Source: Bacteroidales bacterium
GTDB taxonomy: Bacteria; Bacteroidota; Bacteroidia; Bacteroidales; F082
Assembly (NCBI GenBank): GCA_016284305.1
Contig: JAEEON010000074.1
Coordinates: 124,001-188,000 of the forward strand
DNA length: 64,000 bases
Direction: 5' to 3'
Within the stretch, counting starts at the first letter, position 1. The number at the start of each line of letters is the position of its first letter. Positions 1 to 9,250 of this stretch are shown piece by piece. The notes under the pieces are model-generated. The model was not told where the DNA came from. It made no database searches and worked only from the letters and a program-made list of their open reading frames with translations. Both the position numbers and the translations under genes were made by a program.

Positions 1-966
1 GACAGTGCCATTTATCGTTGGTTTGCGCGCGACGACGAGCATCGTGAGTTGAGGATCTGTGAAAGTGGAGCCACCACCCTGCGTTACGGCGAGAATCCGC
101 ATCAGAAAGGTGTGTTTTATGGCGACTTGGATGCCTTGTTTGAAAAGCTGCATGGCAAGGAGCTGTCGTACAACAACTTGCTGGACTTAGAAGCGGGACT
201 CACTTTGATCCGAGAGTTCGACACGCCCACCTTCGCCATCCTGAAGCATAACAACCCTTGTGGAATCGCCTGCAGGCAAACGGTGCGTGAGGCTTACATG
301 GCGGCTTTGGCGGGCGACCCAGTGTCGGCCTTTGGCGGCGTGTTGGTGTGCAACCGACCCATCGACCTTGACGCCGCTGAAGAGATCAACAAGCTCTTCA
401 TCGAAGTCATCATCGCCCCTGGCTATGAACCTGGAGTGCTCGACCTGCTGTTCACCAAGAAAAACCGTGTCGTGCTGCGACTGAAGGAAGACCAATACAA
501 CGGATTCACCGTGAAGACCGCACTGAACGGCTATCTCGTGGAGGATCGCGACCTGCACACGGAGAGCATCGACGACTTCAACGTGGTCACCAAGGCCGCT
601 CCTTCGAGAGCCGAGGTCAAGGACATGATCTTTGCCAACAAAGTGGTCAAGCACAGCCGTTCCAACGCCATCACTCTGGCCAAGGACCAACAGCTGCTGG
701 CTTCTGGCATCGGCCAGACTTCGAGGGTTGACGCCCTGCGCCAGGCCATCGAGAAAGCCAGGTCGTTTGGCTTCGACTTGCATGGCGCCGTGCTCGCCTC
801 GGATGCGTTCTTCCCCTTCGACGACTGCGTGAAACTGGCCCACGAAGCCGGCATCACCGCTATCGTCCAACCAGGAGGCTCGGTGCGTGACCAAGAGTCG
901 ATTGACTGCTGCGACCAATACGACATCTGCATGGTATTCACCGGCTATCGACATTTCAAACACTAA
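1..966 (+). CDS. purH: Bifunctional purine biosynthesis protein PurH, 5'-truncated by the window edge
   Basis: This is the AICAR transformylase part of PurH, which makes the last two steps to IMP; it transfers a formyl group from 10-formyl-THF to AICAR. The frame is open from base 1, so the gene starts upstream and the N-terminal IMP cyclohydrolase domain lies outside the window. Visible family motifs are LRYGENPHQ near the left edge, KHNNPCG (Lys-His of the active site), DPVSAFGG, and the C-terminal DAFFPFDD and QPGGSVRDQE segments. A TTG at 49 could be mistaken for a start but lies inside the conserved domain. mreB follows after 32 bases, as is usual in Bacteroidales. The stop is followed by a degenerate seven-base repeat. 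Confidence 0.96.
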   Translation, partial: DSAIYRWFARDDEHRELRICESGATTLRYGENPHQKGVFYGDLDALFEKLHGKELSYNNLLDLEAGLTLIREFDTPTFAILKHNNPCGIACRQTVREAYMAALAGDPVSAFGGVLVCNRPIDLDAAEEINKLFIEVIIAPGYEPGVLDLLFTKKNRVVLRLKEDQYNGFTVKTALNGYLVEDRDLHTESIDDFNVVTKAAPSRAEVKDMIFANKVVKHSRSNAITLAKDQQLLASGIGQTSRVDALRQAIEKARSFGFDLHGAVLASDAFFPFDDCVKLAHEAGITAIVQPGGSVRDQESIDCCDQYDICMVFTGYRHFKH

Positions 967-993
967 TTCTTCACTTCTGTATTCTAAATTCTT
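967..993 (+). repeat. Degenerate AATTTAG-type repeat between purH and mreB
   Basis: After the purH stop the gap reads as degenerate seven-base units of TTCTAAA type, the reverse complement of the AATTTAG repeats at 44622 and 48909. Similarity is weak. Confidence 0.35.
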
Positions 994-998
994 AAAAA

Positions 999-2021
999 AT
1001 GGGTGCTTTTTCATTTCTAAATAAAGAGATTGCTATTGACCTTGGAACGGCCAATACAATTGTCATATACAACGACAAGGTCGTCGTTGACGAGCCTTCC
1101 ATCGTGGCCATCCAGCGCGACACCAAGAAGATCATCGCCGTAGGCAAGAAGGCCATGATGATGCACGGCAAGACACACGAAAACATCAAGACCATCCGCC
1201 CGTTGCGCGATGGCGTCATCGCCGACTTCCAAGCGGCGGAACACATGATGCGCGAGATGATCAAGATGATCAACTTTAAGAACACTTTGTTTCCCCCAAG
1301 CTTGAAGATGGTGATCTGCATCCCCTCGGGCATCACCGAGGTGGAGGAGCGTGCTGTGAAGGACTCTGCCGAGCAGGCCGGCGCCAAAGAGGTGAGGCTG
1401 ATCCACGAGCCCATGGCTGCCGCCATCGGTATCGGCATCGACGTGCTGGAGCCGACGGGTAACATGATCATCGACATCGGGGGTGGCACCTCCGAGATCG
1501 CCGTCATCGCCTTGGGCGGCATCGTCAACAACAAGTCCATCCGCATCGCTGGCGACGACTTCAACGCCGACATCGAGGAATACATGCGCAAACAGCATAA
1601 CATCATCGTCGGTGAACGTTCGGCCGAACGCATCAAGATCGAGGTGGGTGCCGCCATACCTCAACTCGACAATCCGCCAGAGGACTTCGCCGTGCAAGGC
1701 CGTGACATGTTGAGCGGTATCCCGAAGGAGATCAAGGTCAACTATTCCGAAATCGCCCACTGTCTCGACAAGAGCATCATGAAGATTGAAACTGCCGTGC
1801 TCAATGCCCTTGAGCTCACTCCACCCGAGCTGGCTGCCGATATCTTCCGCACAGGCATCTACCTCACTGGTGGCGGAGCCCTGCTGAGAGGCCTCGACAA
1901 ACGTCTCGCCGCCAAGACCAAGCTGCCCATCCACGTGGCTGAAGACCCGCTGCGTGCCGTGGCAAGAGGTACCGGTATCGCTTTGAAGAACTTCGACCGA
2001 TTCACCTTCCTCATCAAGTAA
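999..2021 (+). CDS. mreB: Rod-shape-determining protein MreB
   Basis: MreB is the bacterial actin that organises lateral cell-wall synthesis at the inner membrane. The 340-residue protein has the actin-fold nucleotide motifs: DLGTANT at residues 14-20 (phosphate 1), DIGGGTSE at 159-166 (phosphate 2) and LTGGGALLRGLD at 289-300 (adenosine). Its length is normal for the family. The start at 999 gives the usual short N-terminus. Its stop codon overlaps the mreC start by one base (TAATG), so mreBC are translationally coupled, and mreD follows in the same operon. Confidence 0.98.
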   Translation: MGAFSFLNKEIAIDLGTANTIVIYNDKVVVDEPSIVAIQRDTKKIIAVGKKAMMMHGKTHENIKTIRPLRDGVIADFQAAEHMMREMIKMINFKNTLFPPSLKMVICIPSGITEVEERAVKDSAEQAGAKEVRLIHEPMAAAIGIGIDVLEPTGNMIIDIGGGTSEIAVIALGGIVNNKSIRIAGDDFNADIEEYMRKQHNIIVGERSAERIKIEVGAAIPQLDNPPEDFAVQGRDMLSGIPKEIKVNYSEIAHCLDKSIMKIETAVLNALELTPPELAADIFRTGIYLTGGGALLRGLDKRLAAKTKLPIHVAEDPLRAVARGTGIALKNFDRFTFLIK

Positions 2022-2842
2022 TGTATAACCTCATCCGATTTATACAAAAACACCACTTCGTCATCTTGTTTCTGGTGCTCGAAGTGCTGTGCATCGCGAT
2101 GTTGACCCTCACACAAAGCTTCCACCGACAGAAACGAATCAATACGACTAATGACGTCGTGGGGAAGATTTATGAGATGGGTACCGACGTTGGCGATTAT
2201 TTCCGTTTGGGAAAAATCAACCAGCAACTGGCCGAGGAAAACGCCATGCTGCGACGTGAATTGGCTGTGGTCACCGACACCACCGTAGCCTACCAGGAAT
2301 ACGTCAATTACGACACCATCTATGAGTTCATCCCAGCCAGGGTTGTCAACAGCACCGTCAATAGGCCCAACAACTATATCCTCATCGACAAGGGTCGCGC
2401 TGACGGCATCGAGAAAGACATGGGTGTCATCTCTACTGAGGGCATCGTGGGTATCGTTGCCGATGTAAGCCAGCACTATGCCTCCGTCATGAGCCTTCTT
2501 CACAGCTACTCCACCATCAGCGTGCGTTTCAAAAGCAACGAGCATCTGGCCAACTTGCATTGGGGCACTTCCAACTACCGTTACGGCATCATCGACGACA
2601 TCCCCACCCACCTATTGTTACAGAAAGGCGATACCGTGGTTACCAGCTCTTATTCGTTCATCTTCCCTGAGAACCTGATGGCTGGCACCGTGTTGGAACT
2701 CATCGAGTCGCCCAGCGGCGCCCTCAACCAGGCCAAGATCCAGTTTGCCACCGACTTCTCCACTCTGAAGAACGTGTATGTCATCCACCACACCAACAAG
2801 GCGGAGCTCGACTCGCTCCTCGTAAACCAACTGAAGCCATGA
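2021..2842 (+). CDS. mreC: Rod-shape-determining protein MreC
   Basis: MreC is a bitopic inner-membrane scaffold of the elongasome with a periplasmic beta-barrel domain. The 273-residue product has one N-terminal membrane segment (about residues 12-30), a short coiled coil (about 64-85, with LAEENAMLRRELAVV) and a C-terminal beta-rich region containing the typical ADGIEKDMGVISTEGIVG stretch. It overlaps mreB by one base and mreD by four (ATGA), so the three genes are one coupled operon. The product is of usual length and I see no defect. Confidence 0.95.
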   Translation: MYNLIRFIQKHHFVILFLVLEVLCIAMLTLTQSFHRQKRINTTNDVVGKIYEMGTDVGDYFRLGKINQQLAEENAMLRRELAVVTDTTVAYQEYVNYDTIYEFIPARVVNSTVNRPNNYILIDKGRADGIEKDMGVISTEGIVGIVADVSQHYASVMSLLHSYSTISVRFKSNEHLANLHWGTSNYRYGIIDDIPTHLLLQKGDTVVTSSYSFIFPENLMAGTVLELIESPSGALNQAKIQFATDFSTLKNVYVIHHTNKAELDSLLVNQLKP

Positions 2843-3360
2843 ACAAGACGTTATTGAATATCATCCGTTTCGTGCTGTTGGTGATTGCCCAGGTGCTGGT
2901 CATCAACCATATCCGTCTGGGTGGCTATGTACACCCTTACATCTATTTGATTTTCGTGATGCTGATGCCCATCAACATACCCGGCTGGCAAATTCTGCTC
3001 TCCGGTTTTGGCATCGGCCTCACCATCGACCTGTTTATGGGCACCTTAGGCATGCATGCCGGTGCTACCACCCTCATGGCCTTTTGCCGCCCTGCCATCA
3101 TCCGACTGGTGTCGGGCAACCAAAAGTTCGAGAATATCCGAGAACCCAGCATCCAACAACTGGGCTTTCCTTGGTTTCTGCGTTACACGCTCTGCATGGT
3201 TACCGTACACAACTTCACCCTCTTTATGCTCGAAGGATTTAGCTTTCATCTCGTTGGCCAAGCCTTGCTACGCATCCTGCTCAGTGTCCCGGTGTCCATC
3301 TTCCTTATCCTCCTCATTCTCTACCTGTTTGCCCCTACGAAGAAAAAAGAACACAACTAA
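2839..3360 (+). CDS. mreD: Rod-shape-determining protein MreD
   Basis: This is a small polytopic inner-membrane protein of 173 residues with about five hydrophobic segments and a basic C-terminal tail (TKKKEHN). Its position directly after mreC with a four-base overlap, and the MreD-like GFGIGLTIDLFMGTLGMHA segment around residues 55-75, support the call. MreD works with MreC, RodA and PBP2 in wall elongation. Unlike the usual Bacteroidales arrangement as I know it, no mrdA (PBP2) or rodA follows; the next gene is a thioredoxin-fold lipoprotein. Confidence 0.9.
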   Translation: MNKTLLNIIRFVLLVIAQVLVINHIRLGGYVHPYIYLIFVMLMPINIPGWQILLSGFGIGLTIDLFMGTLGMHAGATTLMAFCRPAIIRLVSGNQKFENIREPSIQQLGFPWFLRYTLCMVTVHNFTLFMLEGFSFHLVGQALLRILLSVPVSIFLILLILYLFAPTKKKEHN

Positions 3361-3389
3361 GTGTAACATCTTAATATAACAAACTACTT

Positions 3390-4472
3390 ATGAAACGAAA
3401 CATCGTATTAGCGCTTCTTATTGTTTTAGGACTTGCCTCCTGCACCAAAAACACCTTTAAAGTTAACGTCAGCCTGCAAAATGCGGATGAAAGCACCATG
3501 ATCATCCTGAAAAAGGTTGTTGACAACCAAGCTGTGAGCATCGACTCTGTTTATTTCAAGAACGAGACAGCCGTTTTGACGGCACCCAAGGACGATCCGC
3601 AGATGCTTTACACCATCCGCATCAAAGGAATGCGCGGCACAATGGCTTTTTTCCCGGAGAACAATGATGTCACCGTGGTGGGCGACCTCAACAACCCGAA
3701 AAACGTGGAGATCCTCGCCGGCAAAGCCCAAGATAAATACAACGAGTACAACCGCACCATCAATGACTTCAACCTCCAAATCATGGACCTCTATGGCAAG
3801 TATGAAGAAGCTGTCGCCAATAACGACACTGTCACCATGAGAAACATCGATCAACAGGGGGACGAAATCATGACACAACAAACGGAATATACCCACAACT
3901 TCATCGAGAAGCATAAAGACAACTTCATCGGTCATTACATCCTCGACGAGAAAAAACAAGACTATAGCGTCGATGAACTGAAACAAATCATGGCCGAATT
4001 CCCCAATGAGTCGCTCTACACCAAGGACCTTCAGCAATACATTGAGAAAATGGACAAGGTCTCGGTAGGGAAACCCTATATCGACTTCACGCTGCAAACC
4101 AACGAAGGACAAGACGTGACGTTGTCGGAATACTGCAAGGGCAGCAAGCTGACCTTGGTTGACTTTTGGGCTTCGTGGTGTGGTCCTTGCCGTGGCGAGA
4201 ACCCCAACGTGGTGGCTGCCTACGAAAAATACCATGAACAAGGCTTCAACGTGCTGGGTGTCTCGCTCGACCAAGATGTCAATGCATGGCAAAAAGCCGT
4301 CGTCGATGACAAACTGCCTTGGACCCAAGTGCGCGACACCGACGGGAAAGTCAGTGAACTCTACCTGGTTTATTACATCCCGAGTAACTTGCTCATCGAC
4401 GAAAACGGCACCATCGTCGAGAAAAACCTGAGAGGCGAAAAACTGGAAGAGGCCTTGCGTTCAAGACTATAA
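3390..4472 (+). CDS. TlpA-like thiol-disulfide oxidoreductase lipoprotein (DUF4369 plus thioredoxin domain)
   Basis: This 360-residue protein is predicted to be membrane-anchored and periplasmic. The signal peptide ends in a lipobox (LASC, Cys18). Residues about 20-110 resemble the DUF4369 domain common in Bacteroidetes TlpA proteins, residues 110-225 are a charged helical region, and the C-terminal AhpC/TSA-thioredoxin fold carries WASWCGPC with the redox pair Cys264/Cys267. A cis-proline region (YYIPSNLLID) follows. Such proteins reduce or exchange disulfides in exported proteins. It sits 29 bases after mreD and 12 before radA. I see no clear TAnnTTTG promoter, so it may be read through from mreBCD. 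The substrate is unknown. Confidence 0.88.
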   Translation: MKRNIVLALLIVLGLASCTKNTFKVNVSLQNADESTMIILKKVVDNQAVSIDSVYFKNETAVLTAPKDDPQMLYTIRIKGMRGTMAFFPENNDVTVVGDLNNPKNVEILAGKAQDKYNEYNRTINDFNLQIMDLYGKYEEAVANNDTVTMRNIDQQGDEIMTQQTEYTHNFIEKHKDNFIGHYILDEKKQDYSVDELKQIMAEFPNESLYTKDLQQYIEKMDKVSVGKPYIDFTLQTNEGQDVTLSEYCKGSKLTLVDFWASWCGPCRGENPNVVAAYEKYHEQGFNVLGVSLDQDVNAWQKAVVDDKLPWTQVRDTDGKVSELYLVYYIPSNLLIDENGTIVEKNLRGEKLEEALRSRL

Positions 4473-4484
4473 CTTTCTTTAGCT

Positions 4485-5846
4485 ATGGCTGTCAAGGAAA
4501 AAAGCGTGTTTTTCTGCAAGTCGTGCGGTAACGAGTCGCCGAAATGGTTCGGAAAATGTCCGGCTTGCGGCGAATGGAACAGTTGTGTGGAGGAGAAAGA
4601 AGAAAGAAGACAGAAGACAGGAGACAGAAGGCAGAAGACTGAAGTTTTTCCGGTGCCGGTGAAAGAGATTGTCAATGCTAAAGAGCAACGGATTCTCTTG
4701 CCATACGAGGAGCTGAACCGCGTGTTGGGCGGAGGTTTGGTGCTGGGATCGCTGGTCCTGGTAGGTGGTGAGCCTGGTATCGGAAAATCCACATTGCTAT
4801 TACAGACAGCCTTGCAGTTGCCCAACAAGAAAGTGCTTTACATCTCGGGAGAAGAGAGTCAGACCCAAATCAAGATGCGCGCCGACCGTGTGGGCATCCA
4901 CAACGACCAATGCCTGGTGCTCACCGAGACCGACACCAAAGAGATCCTGGAGCATTTCAAGAACGTCCAACCCGACATCGTCATCATCGACTCGATACAG
5001 ACGCTGACTTCGCCTTATGTTGACGCCACCGCCGGTACAGTGACACAGATCCGCGAGACGGCTGCTGAGATGAACAAAATCGCCAAGACCTACCAAGTGC
5101 CTGTGTTTCTTATCGGCCACATCACCAAGGACGGGAGTATCGCCGGACCCAAGATTCTTGAACATATTGTTGACACCGTGTTACAGTTCGAAGGCGACCG
5201 CCACTACGGTTTCCGCATTCTGCGCACCATCAAAAACCGTTTTGGATCAGCCTCTGAGCTGGGCATCTTCGAGATGAACTCGTCGGGCTTGCGCGAAGTG
5301 ACCAACCCCAGTGAGTTCTTGTTGTCGCAACGCGACGAGGAGGTCAGCGGCATCGCCATCGCCGCCACCCTCGAAGGCCAGCGGCCCATGCTTATCGAGA
5401 CTCAGGCTCTGGTCAGCACTGCTGCCTATGGAACACCACAACGTTCGGGGACGGGGTTCGACATCCGCAGGATGAACATGTTGCTCGCCGTCCTTGAAAA
5501 GCGCGCAGGTTTCCGACTCAATATGAAGGATGTGTTCCTCAATATCGCTGGAGGCATTCGTAGCGACGACCCCGCCATCGACCTCTCAGTGGTGGCAGCC
5601 GTACTCTCTTCCAACGCCGACATCCCCATCGACAACCGCTATGCCTTTGCAGCGGAAGTAGGCCTCTCGGGCGAGATCCGCGCCGTCACCCGCATCGATG
5701 CACGCATCGCCGAAGCCGACAAACTGGGTTTTGAGAAAATCTTTATCTCGAAATACAACGCCAAGGGTCTCGACACCCAACGTTACCATATCGAAGTGGT
5801 CCCCGTGGCCACCGTCTATGACCTTGCCTCGGAGCTGTTCGGATAA
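4485..5846 (+). CDS. radA: DNA repair protein RadA with a repeat-derived linker
   Basis: RadA is a RecA-like branch-migration ATPase acting in recombinational repair. The 453-residue product has the N-terminal zinc finger (Cys11, Cys14, Cys25, Cys28), Walker A GGEPGIGKST at 94-103, the RadA signature KNRFG at 250-254 and a C-terminal Lon-protease-like domain. The oddity is residues 39-54, between zinc finger and ATPase: RRQKTGD and RRQKTEV, a heptapeptide encoded by about six copies of an AGAAGAC-type seven-base repeat (4599-4644). The linker is naturally variable, so function is probably kept, but a gain or loss of one unit would shift the frame. The next gene begins 11 bases later. Confidence 0.96.
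   Translation: MAVKEKSVFFCKSCGNESPKWFGKCPACGEWNSCVEEKEERRQKTGDRRQKTEVFPVPVKEIVNAKEQRILLPYEELNRVLGGGLVLGSLVLVGGEPGIGKSTLLLQTALQLPNKKVLYISGEESQTQIKMRADRVGIHNDQCLVLTETDTKEILEHFKNVQPDIVIIDSIQTLTSPYVDATAGTVTQIRETAAEMNKIAKTYQVPVFLIGHITKDGSIAGPKILEHIVDTVLQFEGDRHYGFRILRTIKNRFGSASELGIFEMNSSGLREVTNPSEFLLSQRDEEVSGIAIAATLEGQRPMLIETQALVSTAAYGTPQRSGTGFDIRRMNMLLAVLEKRAGFRLNMKDVFLNIAGGIRSDDPAIDLSVVAAVLSSNADIPIDNRYAFAAEVGLSGEIRAVTRIDARIAEADKLGFEKIFISKYNAKGLDTQRYHIEVVPVATVYDLASELFG
4599..4644 (+). repeat. Seven-base tandem repeat, AGAAGAC type, inside radA
   Basis: About six imperfect head-to-tail copies of AGAAGAC lie in frame in radA. Because seven is not a multiple of three, all three frames of such a tract encode the same cyclic heptapeptide RRQKTED. 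Similar tracts occur at 22052-22086, 27668-27695, 29019-29063 and 32497-32523, always purine-rich on the coding strand. Confidence 0.85.
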
Positions 5847-5857
5847 GAAATCACCCT

Positions 5858-7546
5858 ATGAACGACTGGATCGCCCGTTTTGAACCCAATGCCGACCCGA
5901 TCATCATGGAGACGGGGAACTGTCGTTTCGATCACGACCATCTCCATGTTGATAACGAGCAATGCAGTGTGATCATAGATGCGTTGATCCTGAATCAAAA
6001 AGCACTCTTCGAACAGCATCACACCTACGATTTCCTCCAATTGGTGTTGTCGATGCGACATGACAAGCCAAAGGACTATTTCAATGACTTTCGAGGACCG
6101 TTTACGGGACTATTTTACGACAAACGCACCCGGCAGGCAGAGGTCTTCACCAACCAGACTGGAGACTCGGCTGTGTTCTATTATCTGAGTGATCAAGTCC
6201 AGGTGTTTTCGTCCAATTTCAGTCTCTTGGTCGATTATCTGAAAGAGAACCATCAAAATCTGCATTTCGACGAAAAGGCTGCACACTGGATGTTGACTTT
6301 TGGCTATCTGATCGACGATGCTACCTATATTCAAGAAATCAAACAGTTGACTGCTGGAAAGGTCCTATTCCTTAATGATGGAAGATGGTTGGTAGAACGA
6401 TATCATCGTTTTCTGTCGGACCCGATTACCATTTCAGAAGATGAGGCCTTGGAGCAAATGGATACTTTGTTTCGTCAGGCAGTACAGCGTTGTTTCGACA
6501 AAGACCTGGAATATGGTCACCACGAGCATTTGGCGGATATGAGTGCGGGCATGGACTCGCGCATGGTCAACTGTGTAGCCAAGGCACTGGGTTATGGTCG
6601 CATCACCAACCTCAGCTATAGTCAGACCGGCAGCGAGGAGGAGAGGCTTTCGAAACAGGCTTCGGCTTGGTTTGGCAATGCCATGATGTTTGAGCCTTTG
6701 GACGACCATGCCTTTGTTTTCGACCTGGAAGCGTTGGTACGGAGTGGCTATGGTATTTATTTGTACTCGGGCATCACGGGAGGGGCACGACTGCTTTCAA
6801 AGATCGACTTCAGCCGATTTGGGGTGGAGCATACCGGTTTGCTAGGGGATGTGGTAGTAGGGGGCACTTACATGAGGGGGTCGGAAACAGAGATCAACGT
6901 AGATGCCTTAAGGCTCTCACATTTGTTGCCGTTGCGCTATGATTTCAACCCTGAGAGATTCGAGAGCCAGGAGCTTTATGGGCTTTATACCCGAGGTTTC
7001 AAAGGCATCATGGCGTCATGGTTTATCCGTAAGAAGTTCACCTTTGCCTTGTCGCCATTTTTGGATGTGGATTTTTTAAGTTTTTGTTTTTCGTTACCTT
7101 CGGTGATGCGTCGAGACCATCAGTTGTATTGGCGATGGGTGGAACGGTTTTATCCTGAGGCTTTGGCGGTGCCCACTTCACGAAAGCGGGTTCCCCACAC
7201 CTTGCCACAGCAAGGTTTCGATTTCTCAAATCGAGCGTTTCATAAGGCTTTGAAAGTGGGGCGTAAGTTGATGTTTAGGTTAGGTTTGACGGATTCGAGG
7301 GTACGTTCCGATTCATCGATGAATCCCTATGAATACTGGTACGACACCGATCCCAAGATGCGAGAGTTTTTTGATAATTATTATCGCGATCACATCTGTT
7401 TGCTCAACGAGCATTCTCTTATCAAGCAAGAGGTGGATTGTTTATATAATAAAGGTAGTGTTTGGGATCGTTTGATGGCGCTGACGGTGTTAGGTGCGTA
7501 CTCTTATTTTGTCCCCGGCAAAGCAGCAATCAACTTCTTGGTGTAG
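5858..7546 (+). CDS. Asparagine-synthase-like protein without the N-terminal cysteine nucleophile
   Basis: This 562-residue protein has the two-part layout of AsnB-type enzymes: an N-terminal Ntn-amidotransferase-like half (roughly 1-185) and a C-terminal PP-loop ATP-binding half. The PP-loop motif is SAGMDSR at 229-235, in place of the usual SGG(L/M)DS. The N-terminus reads MNDWIARF, so the Cys2 needed for glutamine hydrolysis in class II amidotransferases is missing and ammonia release from glutamine is unlikely. It may adenylate a carboxylate in a natural-product or surface-glycan pathway; the substrate cannot be read. Its 3' end overlaps the convergent ABC ATPase gene by 43 bases. Confidence 0.75.
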   Translation: MNDWIARFEPNADPIIMETGNCRFDHDHLHVDNEQCSVIIDALILNQKALFEQHHTYDFLQLVLSMRHDKPKDYFNDFRGPFTGLFYDKRTRQAEVFTNQTGDSAVFYYLSDQVQVFSSNFSLLVDYLKENHQNLHFDEKAAHWMLTFGYLIDDATYIQEIKQLTAGKVLFLNDGRWLVERYHRFLSDPITISEDEALEQMDTLFRQAVQRCFDKDLEYGHHEHLADMSAGMDSRMVNCVAKALGYGRITNLSYSQTGSEEERLSKQASAWFGNAMMFEPLDDHAFVFDLEALVRSGYGIYLYSGITGGARLLSKIDFSRFGVEHTGLLGDVVVGGTYMRGSETEINVDALRLSHLLPLRYDFNPERFESQELYGLYTRGFKGIMASWFIRKKFTFALSPFLDVDFLSFCFSLPSVMRRDHQLYWRWVERFYPEALAVPTSRKRVPHTLPQQGFDFSNRAFHKALKVGRKLMFRLGLTDSRVRSDSSMNPYEYWYDTDPKMREFFDNYYRDHICLLNEHSLIKQEVDCLYNKGSVWDRLMALTVLGAYSYFVPGKAAINFLV

Positions 7547-9219
7547 TCGTTCTGAGGATGATCGAAAAGCTCGTCAGCATCGTTATACTCGACGGGCTTG
7601 CCATTGTACATCACCAACACACGGTCGCTCATGAAACGCACCACGCTAAGGTCGTGCGAGATGAAGATATAGGTAAGATGACGCTCTTCTTTGAGACGAT
7701 TCAACAAGTTGAGCACCTGGGCCTGAACCGAGACGTCGAGAGCCGACACCGACTCGTCGCAGATGACCAGTCGAGGATTGACCGCCAAGGCACGTGCAAT
7801 GCAAATCCGCTGACGTTGTCCACCAGAGAACTCGTGAGGATAACGGTCATAATGAGTTGCCTCCAAGCCTACCTGCTCCAAAAGATCGCACACGATATAT
7901 CGACCTTTTTTCCGGTCTTTTTCGATGCCGTGAACCCGAAGGGGTTCGGCAATGGCCTCACCGATGGTGATTCTCGGATTCAACGAGGAATAAGGGTCTT
8001 GAAACACGATTTGAGCCTGCCTCCTGAAGTCGCGCAGGCTTGAAGCGTTCAACGCCGTGACCTCTTTCCCATCGAAAAACACCTTACCTCCTGTGGGCTC
8101 CACCAAACGCAAGATGCTGCGTCCCAAGGTGGTCTTGCCACAACCCGACTCGCCTACCAGTCCCAACGTCTCACCCTCATATACCTCTAAACTGACATCG
8201 TCAACGGCCTTCACATAATCATAAACCCGACTGAACACTCCTTTTTTCAAAGGATACCAAGTGTTCAGATGTTCCACTTTCAACAATGGGTCGTGGGCAT
8301 AAATGGCCTTGAGATGTTGTTGCCGTTGGTCATCGGTAATCTGAAGCTCACGTAGGATCTGTTCTTGTCCCCCTACCCATTTTCCGTCAAGGAATTCTTT
8401 TACGACAGGAAGCTTTTTTAATCGAATCTTCACTGGTGGGCGGCACGCCAATAAGCCCTGGGTGTAAGGATGCTGTGGATGTTCCAGAACTTGTCGCACC
8501 TCTCCTCTTTCCATGACTTCGCCATTGTGCATCACCAACACGTCGTCGGCAATTTCTGACACCACGCCGAGATCGTGAGTGATGAAGACCATACCCATGC
8601 CTGTTTCTTGTTGCAGGTGTCGGAGCAGTTTCAGGATCTCTTTTTGCACCGTGACATCAAGAGCGGTAGTAGGTTCGTCAGCGATAAGGATTTGTGGATT
8701 GCAGGCGATGGCCATAGCGATCATGACGCGCTGTTTTTGTCCACCGCTGAGTTCATGGGGATAGCTGTCATAGATGGCTTCAGGCCGCGGCAGCATCACC
8801 TGGTTGAACAGCGAGATCACCCGGTCGCGAGCAGCCCGTTTTGTCACCTTTTCGTGTTGCAAAATCATCTCCGAGACTTGGTGACCGCATCGATACACGG
8901 GGTTCAACGAGGTCATCGGCTCTTGGAAGATCATGGCGATGCGTTTGCCACGAACCTCTGCCATCTGTCGCTCGCTGAAGCGGGTGATGTCCATGCCTTC
9001 AAGCAACATGCCATCGGCGTTGACGCGACTCGTCTTAGGGTTGAGCAGGTGCATCACCGAAAGGCAGCTCACCGACTTTCCTGAGCCCGACTCGCCGACG
9101 ATGCCCAAGGTGCGCCCCGCCTCGACGTTGAAGTCAATGCCATGCACCACTTCGCGCCAAGTGTCGTCGTCGAGAAAGTTGACACGCAGGTTTTTTATCT
9201 CTAAAAGCGGTTGTGCCAT
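7504..9219 (-). CDS. Oligopeptide-type ABC transporter, two fused ATPase domains
   Basis: This 571-residue protein fuses two DppD/DppF-like ATPases, as in YejF or GsiA. The first domain has Walker A GESGSGKS (42-49), signature LSGGQ (157-161) and Walker B ending DEP (181-183); the second has GESGCGKT (356-363), FSGGQ (464-468) and CDES (487-490). The oligopeptide-family C-terminal HPYTQGLL element is present after domain one. It would energise import of peptides or similar solutes, but no permease or binding protein is adjacent. I chose the ATG at 9219 ([11 protein letters not shown]) because the upstream extension to 9321 is not family-like and lies across the predicted promoter. Confidence 0.92.
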   Translation of the reverse strand: MAQPLLEIKNLRVNFLDDDTWREVVHGIDFNVEAGRTLGIVGESGSGKSVSCLSVMHLLNPKTSRVNADGMLLEGMDITRFSERQMAEVRGKRIAMIFQEPMTSLNPVYRCGHQVSEMILQHEKVTKRAARDRVISLFNQVMLPRPEAIYDSYPHELSGGQKQRVMIAMAIACNPQILIADEPTTALDVTVQKEILKLLRHLQQETGMGMVFITHDLGVVSEIADDVLVMHNGEVMERGEVRQVLEHPQHPYTQGLLACRPPVKIRLKKLPVVKEFLDGKWVGGQEQILRELQITDDQRQQHLKAIYAHDPLLKVEHLNTWYPLKKGVFSRVYDYVKAVDDVSLEVYEGETLGLVGESGCGKTTLGRSILRLVEPTGGKVFFDGKEVTALNASSLRDFRRQAQIVFQDPYSSLNPRITIGEAIAEPLRVHGIEKDRKKGRYIVCDLLEQVGLEATHYDRYPHEFSGGQRQRICIARALAVNPRLVICDESVSALDVSVQAQVLNLLNRLKEERHLTYIFISHDLSVVRFMSDRVLVMYNGKPVEYNDADELFDHPQNDYTKKLIAALPGTK

Positions 9220-9233
9220 AGTTGTATTTTGGC

Positions 9234-9241
9234 ACAAAAAT
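9234..9241 (-). promoter_or_regulatory. Bacteroidetes -7 box for the ABC ATPase gene
   Basis: On the minus strand this reads TATTTTTG, matching the Bacteroidetes sigma -7 consensus TAnnTTTG, about 15 bases upstream of the ATG at 9219. It fits in the 31-base gap after comF. I see no clear -33 TTTG element. Confidence 0.5.
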
Positions 9242-9250
9242 AAAACTTTT

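Noticed and set aside
1017-1934. A 305-codon open frame opposite mreB.
   Set aside because: It is antisense to intact mreB with all actin motifs; the translation is low-complexity and Asp/His-rich.
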